Shown: piece by piece, positions 34,589 to 45,601 of the stretch
Layout of the letters: the number at the start of each line of letters is the position of its first letter
How positions within the stretch are numbered: position 1 is the first letter of the stretch
NCBI GenBank assembly: GCA_023897205.1
Contig: JAHWDD010000035.1
Location: forward strand, 125,175 to 189,174
From: Exophiala sp. HKRS030
Taxonomy: Eukaryota > Ascomycota > Eurotiomycetes > Chaetothyriales > Herpotrichiellaceae
DNA length: 64,000 bases
Direction of reading: 5' to 3'
Made by a program: the position numbers and the translations under genes
The notes under the pieces: model-generated
What the model saw: only the letters and a program-made list of their open reading frames with translations
Told to the model about the DNA's origin: nothing
The model's database searches: none

Positions 34589-36223
34589 ATGGCTCCTCTG
34601 TCAGAAAAAGAGTTTCCGGTTGCGAATCCTAGCAAAGACGTCCTCCCTCAAAATGCCCTGTCACCCATTGTACAAACAGAGCCCGTCGACGAAGAGTCTC
34701 AGAGCCCCGGGGCGAACCAACAATCCTCAAATTCTACGCTTTCAGACCAAGACGAGCATGGCTACCGTGACAATAGCAATGTGCCCAAGTTATCCTACCT
34801 CAAACTCTTCTGGTTCTTTTTTTATAACTTCGGTCTTTTCGCATGGGGTGGGCCTGTCGCACAAATCGCTCTCATCAAGGAAAGGCTTGTGATACAGGAT
34901 AAGTGGATCACCTTGTCTCGTTTTCAACGGGTCTTCGCCGTTTACCAGATACTACCTGGACCAGAGGCAGCAGAGCTTTGCATGTTTTTCGGATGTCTAT
35001 CGGCAGGAAGGATTGGCGGTCTTGTTGCTGGTCTGGCCTTTATACTTCCCGGATTCATCCTAATGCTTCTGGCTAGCTACCTATACACGCTTGCTGGTTT
35101 CGAAAATATCTACTTCAATGCTTCGTTCAAGGCTCTACAGCCTATCGTGGCGGCAATGGTATGTTCACATCGTGTTGGGGACGGATTTCACTAAGCTTGG
35201 GCAAGATTCTACGCGCTACTCATAAGATCGCCGAACATTCTGTGGTTAAACAGTCCACGAAAAAGGTCGATCCATTTCTCGTTCTCGCGGCAATCCTTAC
35301 ATTCTTAAACTGCGCACTACGAATTAATATGTATGTTTAGATACCGTCCTGTGGTTGGGCTTTTGGCTGACTCAAAGTACAGTTTCATCTCTCTAGGCAT
35401 TTACGGAGTCTTGTACACCCTTATTAGTTGGCGGTTCTGGATTCTCAGCGGATTGGTCTTCGTGCTTCAATATGTTGGCTATGCTCTCTATGTCGTCTTT
35501 CGAGGTGTCCCATCACCAGTATCACTAGCCCTCGGTATTGCTCCGTCAGCATCACTCATCCATCTCTTCACTCTGGGTTTGGTTGCTGGCAGTCTGTCCT
35601 TCGGAGGCGCCTATACAGCTATTCCTTTCATTCAAGTCGAAGCCGTCCTGAAAGGTGGCTGGCTGGCACAGAACGTCTTCCTGGATTGCATTGCTATAGG
35701 AAACGTTCTGCCAGCGCCATTAGTCATTTTTGCAACCTTCGTTGGATTTCAAGGCGGGCTTGTCGATGGCTCTCTCGGCAACGCCTTCGCGGGAGCCGTC
35801 ATCATCACACTGGGAATGTTCTTTCCCTGCTTTCTCTTCACAATTGTGGGGCATGAACTTCTTGAGAAGCTGGTCAGGAATAAGGTGCGTACAACTACAA
35901 CGCTCGCTCTGTCGTGCTGACTGACACATGAAAAATAGATCCTTTCCTCTTTCTTTGATGGTCTTTGCGGTTCCGTTGTTGGCGTCATTGCGGTCATCGC
36001 CGCGCAAATACTAAAATCGAGTATTGCAGGAAACACCCGGCCTGAGGACCAAGAGGACACCAGTAAACTGATTCAACAAGCACTTAACAGTGGACCAGCT
36101 GCTGCTCTATGTCTGCTTGCGCTCGCAGCAATCTACAAATTCGTTCACAGATATACGCCTCTTGTTCTAGTTGTCACCGGAGCCATTGCTGGGCAATTCA
36201 TCTTTATAGATACTGTGCTCTAG
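34589..36223 (+). CDS. CHR-family chromate transporter
   Basis: Membrane protein of the chromate ion transporter family (CHR), which in fungi and bacteria moves chromate, often as export. Four exons: 34589-35158, 35206-35330, 35383-35884 and 35939-36223; introns of 47, 52 and 54 nt with GTATGT, GTATGT and GTGCGT donors. It has the duplicated CHR layout. The N-terminal half has FGLFAWGGPVAQIALIKE and VYQILPGPEAAELCMFFG; the C-terminal half has GSLSFGGAYTAIPFIQ and GNVLPAPLVIFATFVGF. About 10-12 hydrophobic segments in total; about 493 residues. The FGxxxxGGP and LPGP motifs are intact. The frame is clean through all junctions. Confidence 0.9.
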
Positions 36224-38796
36224 ATTGCTTGTTCGAACTGTGACCAGCTTCCAGTCGATTACACGGCTTCCCTTTACTGGGTTTGGAGGGCCAGATGATC
36301 ATGGCACGGCCTGGTTGCGATCCAGGATGGATCGAGGAGCTGAAATCTGAGCGGAATGCTCAGCTCTTGAAAGTTGGCATACTGTTGCTGTGGTTGGAAC
36401 GGAGAGCAGTTCTGTACTCGGCGTGTTGCGGTGGCGCTCCAAAATGCTTTCTCACGGGGCTCGCCACAATCCTGCTTATCGTTTTGCTCTTCTCGGTCGA
36501 GTATTGTGATTATACTATCAGATCGAGGTCATTCCTCACGGAATGGTTGATGTCCACCGACCTGCCAAGCTTTATCACTGATAGAAGATAACCAATTCAA
36601 CTATGGTGTTCAACACATCAAATGCTCCAGTACAGTAGTGTAATGAAGAAGGTAAAATCTCGGAAAACAGAATATCGTAGCTAGCGCATATGCAAGGATT
36701 TTTAGCTGTAGAGACGAACCCTAGAATGTTAAGGGTTAGCTAGTGAATTATTATACGTAAATTGTAGCGGGGCTTCCGGATATCATACGGATTAGAGAGT
36801 GGGGGTAAAGGGGGTTCACAAAGACTACGCCCTGATTTCACCACCTTCATCAAGTAGTTAATACGTTAAAGGCTTTTCAAACAACAAAACAATTTCTTGC
36901 ACGTGTGGCGCCAAAGAAACCTAATCTGAAGCTGCGATGCGCATACCAGATCTCTATATATTGACGGCGGCGGAGTCTACGCAGGGGGGCGGCCAAACAG
37001 ACTCGGCATATCGCAGCACGCAGCAGATGACATACCATATTTTCTTAATATTCTCTTCTACTCTTCTACTGTTTTTCCCGCGGCACTCAGAGACAGCTAT
37101 ACTGTTCACGTATTTCAACTAATCAATACTTAGATAGAAAGTCGTCACCCCGCAATTTTCTTAGTGGGGCTATATCGAGTGCTAATATACTACTGAAGAA
37201 TTGGGCCTTGAGCAGCGCACTAACTGGGAAAAGCCCCTAGCCGATGACCTAGACTGTACTGTACGGTTTTCCTGTAATCCATGAATTCAGCCCATGCTGA
37301 AATGTTCGGCTCTCGGGAAGGGATAAGGCGGAGCTAATCTAATGTAGTGCTAGTTCGCGCCTCTCTCTAATTCCTTCTATCTGTGCTAATCATTAGCCCT
37401 GGGCTGTATATCTCGAACGGGGTAACGTATGGCGTTATACTGTATCCCATTAATATATGCTGTATTTTAAGATCCGGCTGACCATAACTTAGTTATGCCT
37501 ACGTCATTTCGTCGAAGCTCTGAGCTCTGGTATTGTGCCTTCACCTATAATCAGCTATCTTATTACAAATCTCCCCCTACTCGGCACTGCACTTAGAACT
37601 GACTTGATTATGGACCTAATGATCTTATACACAGACTGATCTATTATCTCCTTTTCAGTATGACCAGACCGTCGGATCTACAAAGCGCAGCCAAAATACT
37701 ACGCTTTTGACAGTCAATACGGTTAACATGTTTCCGATAGATGAATCTTCTTCTACTATCCCTTCACCCAACTTAACGTGACAAGCAGAGATCCTGCACA
37801 ATCACCTGACTGAGTCTTTTCCCTTGGAATAACGCCCGCGAATCTAATCGAAATCAATGCAGCAAGTCAGCGAACCAGTGCCCTTTGTCGCACCCAATGC
37901 TCTAGGGACCGTCGGATAAGGAAAAAGACATGCATGTCCAGTCGAGCATTCTCCCCAGGGCCGCTAAACGCATCCAGCTTTGTTGTGTTAGTCGCATGTT
38001 GGGATCTTGTGACATCATACGTTCGCCTGTCACAAACGTCTTGATAAAAGAAGAAAATGGGAGAATCAAATGCAATGGCTGGCTGCCAAGAAGGACGTAG
38101 AAGTCCACTGGGGCAATGGATCGAATGTGAAAATTAGATTTCTCTGACGAGGTCATCTGCTGGCTGAGATTTTTGCTTCAAACCATCAGGCTGAGTGCAG
38201 ATCAAAGCAAATGGGACGAATTTATGTCGCCTGTCTCCAATAGGATCCTTCCCCGATGTCGTGTAACCTACCCATGCCCCTTTTCACGTGCCCAGCAGAC
38301 TAGTACAGTCAAATGTTTGGCTCGCAGCAGATGTACATGGTAGGCCACAAACACAATCATGCAGCTGCGACAGCTGACCGGTTTCGTCCTGTCGCATTGC
38401 CGATAAGCCTTGATTGCTTCAGGCTGGATAATGTAGGTACATCGAGTGTGCATGAAGCCAATGGTGTGAAGATCAAGTGGCTGGCTACTTACTGTGGGGT
38501 CTGCGTTGGCAATTTTGAGGCGTTGCAACTGGTTGAAACCGTGGATATCTGTCCCAGTCGGCCACATTTGTCACTATTTTATCGCGGTGAGGCGGAAACG
38601 ACCTGATGCCCAAGCGTCGGGAGGCTCAAGGAATACCTTGGGGTGGCAAGCTTCTTTATCTTTTGGCGATTTCAGTGGAATTGTGAATCTCATTCCTAAC
38701 AACTCGTTCTCAGCTCTTGACTTCTGTACCCTTGGAGGAGGAAGTACTACCAAGTAAAAATCAGTTACTCAATCCAAATAAAGGTCAATTCCAGAT
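36224..38796. other. AT-rich gene-free island
   Basis: About 2.6 kb without a supported gene, markedly AT-rich between about 36650 and 37850, with many TA steps. The spread of short frames, including 37902-38156 (-) and 38268-38567 (-), shows no recognisable domain. It may be an old, heavily mutated repeat, but I see no transposase remnant. Confidence 0.45.
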
Positions 38797-41700
38797 ATGG
38801 CTTCCTGGGGTGACGAGACACTCCGCTCGGGATACAGGAGTGGTTTTGGAAGTTTTGGAAGAGGCAACGGTTGGCGTGGAGGAAGAAGAGGAAGTTCTGG
38901 TAAGGACAGGGCAGAGGGAGTAGTTTGCCGGTATTTTCAACAGACTCGCTCGTGCCGCTTTGGCTCGACATGCAAATTTTCCCATGACCTTCCTCCAGAA
39001 GGTGGTGGCAACCTGCGGACATCGCAACAAGCACTACCAAGATCGGAGACATCTGAACAGTGGCAAGCCAAAGCTGACTACAATTCGTGGAAAAGGATTA
39101 TCAAAGAGGAGCTTTGGGTCAAAGATATAACAACGATGGAACAATTATGGAATGGGGCACTTGCGATCTTAAATAACGACGACAGAGAGTGGAAGCAGAG
39201 AATCCCAAGAGATCTTGACGACGAAGATTACTTTGGTCGCCAGCACATCAAGACACTACTGGCCACGCGTGCAACATCTGACAGTCGCGATATATTCATT
39301 CGAACTATTCATTCTTTCCTACTGGTTGTGACGCATTCGTCTCTGTTGGACTGCCTCTCTGTTGACACTTCCGTGGGAGGATTATACAACTTCATTGGTG
39401 GCACCAATGGTACCCGCGCAGTTCCGTTCTTCCAACATGTCTGTGATACCCTCGTCAGCACCCATATCGACGATAGCCACTCGGTTACAGCAGCCATACT
39501 CGAGACATCGTTGATCGGTGTAACAACTGCACTCCGCGAGCTTCTCAGGAGGGAGCCAAGAACCAGGTTTAACGATGACCTTCCAGTTCTCGCCGACTCT
39601 GTAGAAAACGCGGTACAGGTGATCACTGGGGACCTACAATCCCAAATGGCCATGATCGTCCTCGGTCACATTATCGAGATACGAGCAATGGTGGCTCGTG
39701 CAAAGGGAATGTTACCTCCCGAGGGAGAACAGGAGGAGGAGCTCCCCTGCACAACAAGTGGGTCAAGCTACCCTCGTTCCATAGTGATGCCTCAAGATCG
39801 GTATGACAACGATAAAGCAGATATTACGAGAATCAAGATCTTCCCCACCAGTGAGGAGATCATGAGCGACGAACCAGATTTCCTGCCATCGACCGATTTT
39901 GATCAGCCTCATTTCCTCACCGACCAAGCTGAGCGTCATATCGACACACACTTCCGCCTTCTCCGTCACGACACATTTGGCGAACTGAAAGACCTTCTTG
40001 GGGGTTTGATGCACGCCGTGAAGACTGACCCTCTTAAGCCTAAATTCAATTTCGGCGACTTTCGAGCCAACCAGTACACAGATGCTTTCATTAGTTACGT
40101 ATTTTTCGACAGTCGCCGAGGCCTGGAAATGAACATTTCATTTGCGCAACCCTCCCATATACGCAAGAAGCTGACCTCGGAGAGGCGTAAATGGTGGGAA
40201 GAGTCCAAAAGGCTCAGCGAGGGCACCCTCCTGTCCTTCATTTCGGTTCAACAAGGCGAGATCCAACATATATTTTTCACCGTGAGCGATAAGAATTTAG
40301 ATGCAGGCAAGGATCATAGTCTCACCAAAAGAGAACACCAAGGAACTATTACTGCTAAACTGGCCAGTCAGGATGAAGCAAACGTGCAGTGCGCTGTTGG
40401 CCTTAGCCTGCGAAGGGTGCGCGGGGTACTGGTAGAGTACCCGGGTATTTTACCTGCCACTTTCATACCCATACTCGAAAACTTGCAGGACATGCAGCGA
40501 TTGAGCCGGTTGCCTTTCCGCCAGTGGATCATTCCGGATAAGATTGGGATTGAGCAGGCCACTGAGAAGATGAATATTCCTCCACCACTGTATGCACGAG
40601 AACCTGGTTTTGCGTTTTCGTTGGAGCCACTCCTCAAGCCGAATCCGCTATACGCTGGGGACATGGTCATCCATCCGGCTTCGCTGTTAAGCGAGTCAAC
40701 TATTCTTGACGAGATGGAGGAACGAACTGACCTGGACCGTGGGCAGTGCAAGGGATTACTTGCAGCTTTGACCCGAGAGTATGCTTTCATACAAGGTCCG
40801 CCAGGGACTGGCAAGACCTATCTTGGTATTCAGTTGATGAAAGTCCTGATGCATTGTAAGAGAAAGGCGAACTTGGGGCCCGTGGTTATCGTGTAAGTCT
40901 TTTAGTCATGTCAAGGCTGTTGCTAACGAAAAGGAGGTGTTATACCAATCACGCGTTAGATCAGTTCCTGGAGCATTTACTTGCAGTTGGCATCAAGAAA
41001 ATTATTCGTATTGGAGGCCAAAGTCAATCTACCGTGCTGGAAGGCCATAATCTTCGACATGTATCTCAAACAGAGACGAAGACTGCGAGCGAGAATTATC
41101 TTCTTGCTATGCAGTACAAGTCTCTAGACGAGGACATGAAACGCATCAAAGGAGACCTGGGGAGTATTCATAGCGTGCCCGGGCGAGAGAGCTGGCTACG
41201 CTTTCGACATCACCTCCAGCGACAATATCCCCGAATCCACGCTCAGTTTCGACGGATTGATGAAGAAGGATATGAGAGCGTTGGTCGGCATCCCTTTGAC
41301 CGGTGGGCGGCAACTGGACAGGCTTTCACGGTGCCAGTGGGCACTGGTGGGGACGGGTTGATTGTGGCAAGCGAGCTCGATGACAGCACTCTGCTTCAAA
41401 AGGCAGAGAAGGACGTTTACTTGTTATCACCAGAAGAAAGAAACAAGCTTGTGCAAATGTGGAGCCAAGAGATTCATGACTATGCTTTGAACGACCTGTT
41501 CGAAAGAGTGGAGAGTACCGGTGATTACCAACAGGAGATAACAAAAATACATGACGAGGTTGATAGGCGGGTCCTGCAGTCTGCAGATGTTATCGGCATC
41601 ACCACAACAGGCCTAGCCAAGCGAATCTCCACCTTGAAACGTATCAGAAGCAAGGTTGTGATATGTGAGGAAGCAGGCGAGGTAATGGAAGCGCACATGC

Positions 41701-44700
41701 TATCAGCGTTGCTCCCAACAGTCGAGCATTTCATCCAAATCGGTGACCACGAGCAGCTCCGGCCCCAAATCAACAATTTCATCAGCCTGTCACTGGAGAG
41801 CAGGCAAGGCGGTCTGTACAAACTCGACCGCAGTCAATTCGAAAGACTTTCTGTTGGGGAGCCTGGAAGGTCAAAGATGCCGGTGGCCCAGCTAAATGTC
41901 CAGCGGCGAATGCGTCCTGAGATCTCAAAATTGATTCGGGAGACCATATACCCTAAACTAGGTGATCACCTCTGTACGACCGATCTTCCCAACGTTGCCG
42001 GTATGCGAAAGAATGTCTTTTGGCTAGATCACGATCATTTGGAAGAGGGCCAGTCCTCCGAAATGCATCACAAGTCACACTCCAATATTTGGGAGGTGGA
42101 CATGGTACACGCATTAGTGCGCCATATTGTCCGCCAAGGGGTATATAAGAGCAGCGACATTGCTGTCTTGACACCGTATACTGGCCAGCTTCAGAAACTT
42201 CGTACAGCAATGCGGAACGACTTCGAGATTGTACTTAGTGACCGGGATGAAGAAGCGTTGGAAAAAGACGGATTTAACGATACTGCCACAAGCTTTGTCA
42301 GGAGAATGATGAGTGGTGTTGTGGAACAGGCATCGGACAGTGAGTCCGGACAGAATAGAAAGGCGCCTTTGGAGAAGAAGAGACTCAGTGAACTTTTGCG
42401 AATTGCCACTGTCGATAATTTCCAGGGCGAAGAGGCCAAATTAATCATTGTGTCTTTGGTCAGGAGTAATATCGAGAGAAAAGTCGGGTTTCTAAGGACG
42501 ACGAATCGAATCAATGTCCTCCTTAGTCGAGCCCAGCATGGCATGTATCTCATCGGTAATTCGGATACCTACTCGAACATCCCGATGTGGCAGAAAGTTA
42601 TTGATATGCTCCGGGCATCGGACGCAGTCGGTAAGTCCTTGGGTCTCTGTTGCCCGAGGCATGAAAACACCCCGATACAAGTTTCAGAGCCGGACGATTT
42701 CCCAAGGCTGAGTCCAGAAGGTGGGTGCCGGTTGGCGTGCAGCTGGCGTCTTCCTGACTGCGGTCACATGTGCCAGGCTAGATGTCATTCAGAGAGCATG
42801 CACAATGTCTTTTCATGCCCGAAACCATGCCAACGCTTCCATGAGCCATGCAAACATGCATGCCAGAAACAAACTTGCGGCGAAGATTGTGGAAAATGCC
42901 ACGTCAAGCTGAAGTTCATAGAATTACCTTGTGGCCATACCAAAGATGAGGTTTTCTGTCATATAGCTCAACACCCAGCCGACATCCAGTGCAATGTTAC
43001 AGTGTCCAAAAAGGTCTCGACCTGCGGCCATACGGTGGACGTGGCATGCTGCTTGGACATCACTTTGTATCTTTTCCGATGTCCTACGCCTTGTACAACA
43101 ATACTTGATTGTGGTCACACTTGCCCTGGTACGTGCGGGAAATTGGGGACACCTTCAGTGTCTCACCAGAAATGTCGGAAAGTCTGCGGGAGACCTTTTG
43201 GAACATGCCGCCATACCTGCCGCAAACCGTGCCATGATGGAAATGATTGTGGTCCCTGTCTCTCTCCCTGTGAGGTCCGCTGCCAACATTCACAGTGCAA
43301 GCTACTTTGCCACGAGGCATGTGCTCCTTGCATCGAACAGTGTACATGGGCTTGCGAGCATCAAGGGTCTTGCACTATGCCCTGTTCCGCTCCCTGTAAC
43401 AAGTTACCATGCGATCAACGCTGTTCCAAGGAACTTATCTGCGGTCACCAGTGTCCTGGACTTTGCGGCGAGACGTGTCCCGAAGAGTACTGCCATCAAT
43501 GTACCGACAAGCAGGATAGTCGAGTTGACCTCCTCGAAATGAAGACGTACGCCGAAATTGATGTCAAGGAGACACCCATTGTTGTCCTCGGATGCGGTCA
43601 CTTCTTCACCGGAGAAAGTCTTGACGGGTTGGTAGGGTTAAATGAAGTCTACAGCTCCGATAAATCCGGGCGGTTCACAGGGCTGTTGGATATCTCTGGG
43701 GCTTCGCTAGCAAGATCCCTCAGTGCCCCGATTGTCAATGCCCAGTGAGACAGTACGCAACACAGCGATACAACCGGTTGATCAACCGAGCTGTGATCGA
43801 CGAGATGTCAAAGCGGTTTCTCGTCAATGGCAAGATCGAGCTAAGGGAACTGGAACTCCAGGTTGACGAACTCGAGCAGGAGTTGGAGACGTCCATGCCT
43901 CAAGTCACCAACTTTTCAGGGGTTTATCGCGAGAGTGATGGTAAGCTAGCATTATTTTTTCCCGCGGCCTTTGAGCAACGAATCAAGACTCGATATAGAG
44001 AATCTCATGAACTGAATACAAAAATCAGTCACTTCCTCCGAAAAGTCGCTGATCGCCATCAACCCGCTCACAAGCTTCACGAGGCCACGGTTCACGCCAT
44101 CAGCACTACGGCGAGCAAGTCGAAATCACTGGACGCAGCACTATCGTCTCTAAAAGTTGGGGAGCCGCAAGGTTCAATCCCGCCTGTCGAGCGCGATCGC
44201 CGCATTACGCTGGGAGGGCGCATGGTCCAAATAAGAGCAGAGTGTATCGTTCTCGAAGACAAATTCCGCGTTGCAACGATCATAAATTCTGCTTCAATAC
44301 GGCTGACCGCCGAGGGTAGTTCTACTGCAGCCGTGAGCTTCACCATCCCTGGCGGTTCGCCGAAGAATCTCACCAAGCCATTCCTTCAGATCTGCGCGAC
44401 ATTCATCAAGGACTGCAATGCTGAAAATCTACCGAAGCTCGCAGTCGAAGCTTCACTTTACTACGGTAGAGTAGCTCGACTTTACCGCAGTTCAGCTTTG
44501 TCTAACAGCAACAAAGACGACAACAAAGACACCGGGAAAGCCACTGAGTATGTTAACGAGGCAAGGGATTTTCTAGAAAAGGCGCTTGAGCTTTGCAAGC
44601 GGCCTTTTGAGCACGCCGAGCAGTTGAATAAAGCGGTCGAGGAGAGTGTTAAGTTTCTAGGAAAAGAATGGTACGAAGCGGTCACAGCCGAAGAGCTCGC

Positions 44701-45048
44701 TACCATCAAGCAGGCGATGGTGAGTGGGTCGAGAGGCATCGCGAGCCACTCGGGTCACTGGTATAACTGCAGCAATGGACATCCGGTACGTATTATCATG
44801 TTACGTTTTCCTTTTATCCTTTTTCTCTTTTCTGTTTTGGTTTTCCCTATTTGTTTTGCAGACTCTATTAAAAGTTACTCTCTACTGTAATATGCCCAAA
44901 GTTGCTGACGCACTTTTAATAGTTCGCGATTGGCGAGTGCGGGATGCCGATGGAACAGGCCCGCTGTCCGGAATGTGGAGCTGCGATTGGGGGTTCAAAT
45001 CATCAGGCGGTCGCGGGAGTAACACGTGCGACGGAAATGGAGACGTGA
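38797..45048 (+). CDS. NFX1-type zinc-finger helicase (ZNFX1/Hrr1-like)
   Basis: SF1 helicase related to animal ZNFX1 and fission-yeast Hrr1, proteins linked to small-RNA silencing. Three exons: 38797-40892, 40937-44785 and 44923-45048, with introns of 44 and 137 nt. In order: Gly/Arg-rich start; a CCCH finger (C44-x8-C53-x5-C59-x3-H63); a long conserved middle region; Walker A GPPGTGKT (about 667-674); CYTNHALDQFLEHLL; an ICEEAGEV Walker-B-like motif; and helicase motifs VAVLTPYTGQ-like and NRINVLLSRAQHGMY. Next come about ten Cys/His-rich NF-X1 repeats, then an RZ-type finger at the end (NCSNGHPFAIGECG...CPECGA). At the GGGG run 43698-43701 one base is missing; adding it gives a frame of about 2,023 residues. 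The last exon ends only 550 bases before the recombinase gene. Confidence 0.9.
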
Positions 45049-45601
45049 AGCATCGATTTGTGAAGGATGATAAGAGTAGATAGCGTATAGGGGTGACATG
45101 GGTTGTGGTTTACTTGGGTGCAGTTTTTTCTCATCTTGGCAGCATAGTAGGAGTAAAATCTGCCCCGAGCTCAGGAGCTGCTCACCCTGGCCTCGCCGCT
45201 TTTAAAAAGGCACGCTCACCCGCTCACCCTCCACTCACCCTTGATCACTCTTCTGCTCACTCTTCTGCTCACCCATCGGCTCACCCTCCACTCACTACAG
45301 CATCCGGCGACCAAGAAGTTGCCTTTGTGGCGCCGGACCATGCCAACCAAATTGTACGCGTGCCGATGTAGATACAAGAGACCATCTTGTCGCTCCACGC
45401 CCTGACCCACCATGGCGGACACGGCCAGGATTATTGTGACCGTGAGGTGCTCGGTTTGGAGCCGGCTGCAGTACAAGTGCTTTAAAAGGGCCCGGAGAGG
45501 CCCTGCTCTTCGTTCTTCCCTTTCTATTTCTACTCGTTCAAGTACGAGTGGACAGATCGACATCTGTTTTCCCTTCTCGTTCTTCATTTAAAGAAGCAGC
45601 A
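45049..45601. other. Junction between helicase gene and recombinase gene
   Basis: Contains the helicase 3' end, a TTAC at 45110-45113, a cluster of GCTCACC-type direct repeats (about 45179-45296) and a TATA-like TTTAAAA stretch at about 45480, then a pyrimidine-rich leader before the recombinase ATG. This is the best candidate for the left end of a mobile element, though no target duplication can be shown without the other end. Confidence 0.45.
45179..45296. repeat. GCTCACC direct-repeat cluster
   Basis: The 17-bp word GCTCACCCTCCACTCAC occurs at 45222-45238 and again at 45279-45295. TCTTCTGCTCAC is repeated in tandem at 45249-45272, and further GCTCACC units lie at about 45180 and 45214. 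About eight related units lie in 118 bases, ending some 300 bases before the recombinase start. I see no comparable cluster elsewhere in the window. Confidence 0.85.

Noticed and set aside
38268..38567. Minus-strand 99-codon frame containing a GTAAGT...CCAG stretch that could be a 69-nt intron
   Set aside because: Frame is open with or without splicing, no domain and no branch-point-like motif; probably chance.
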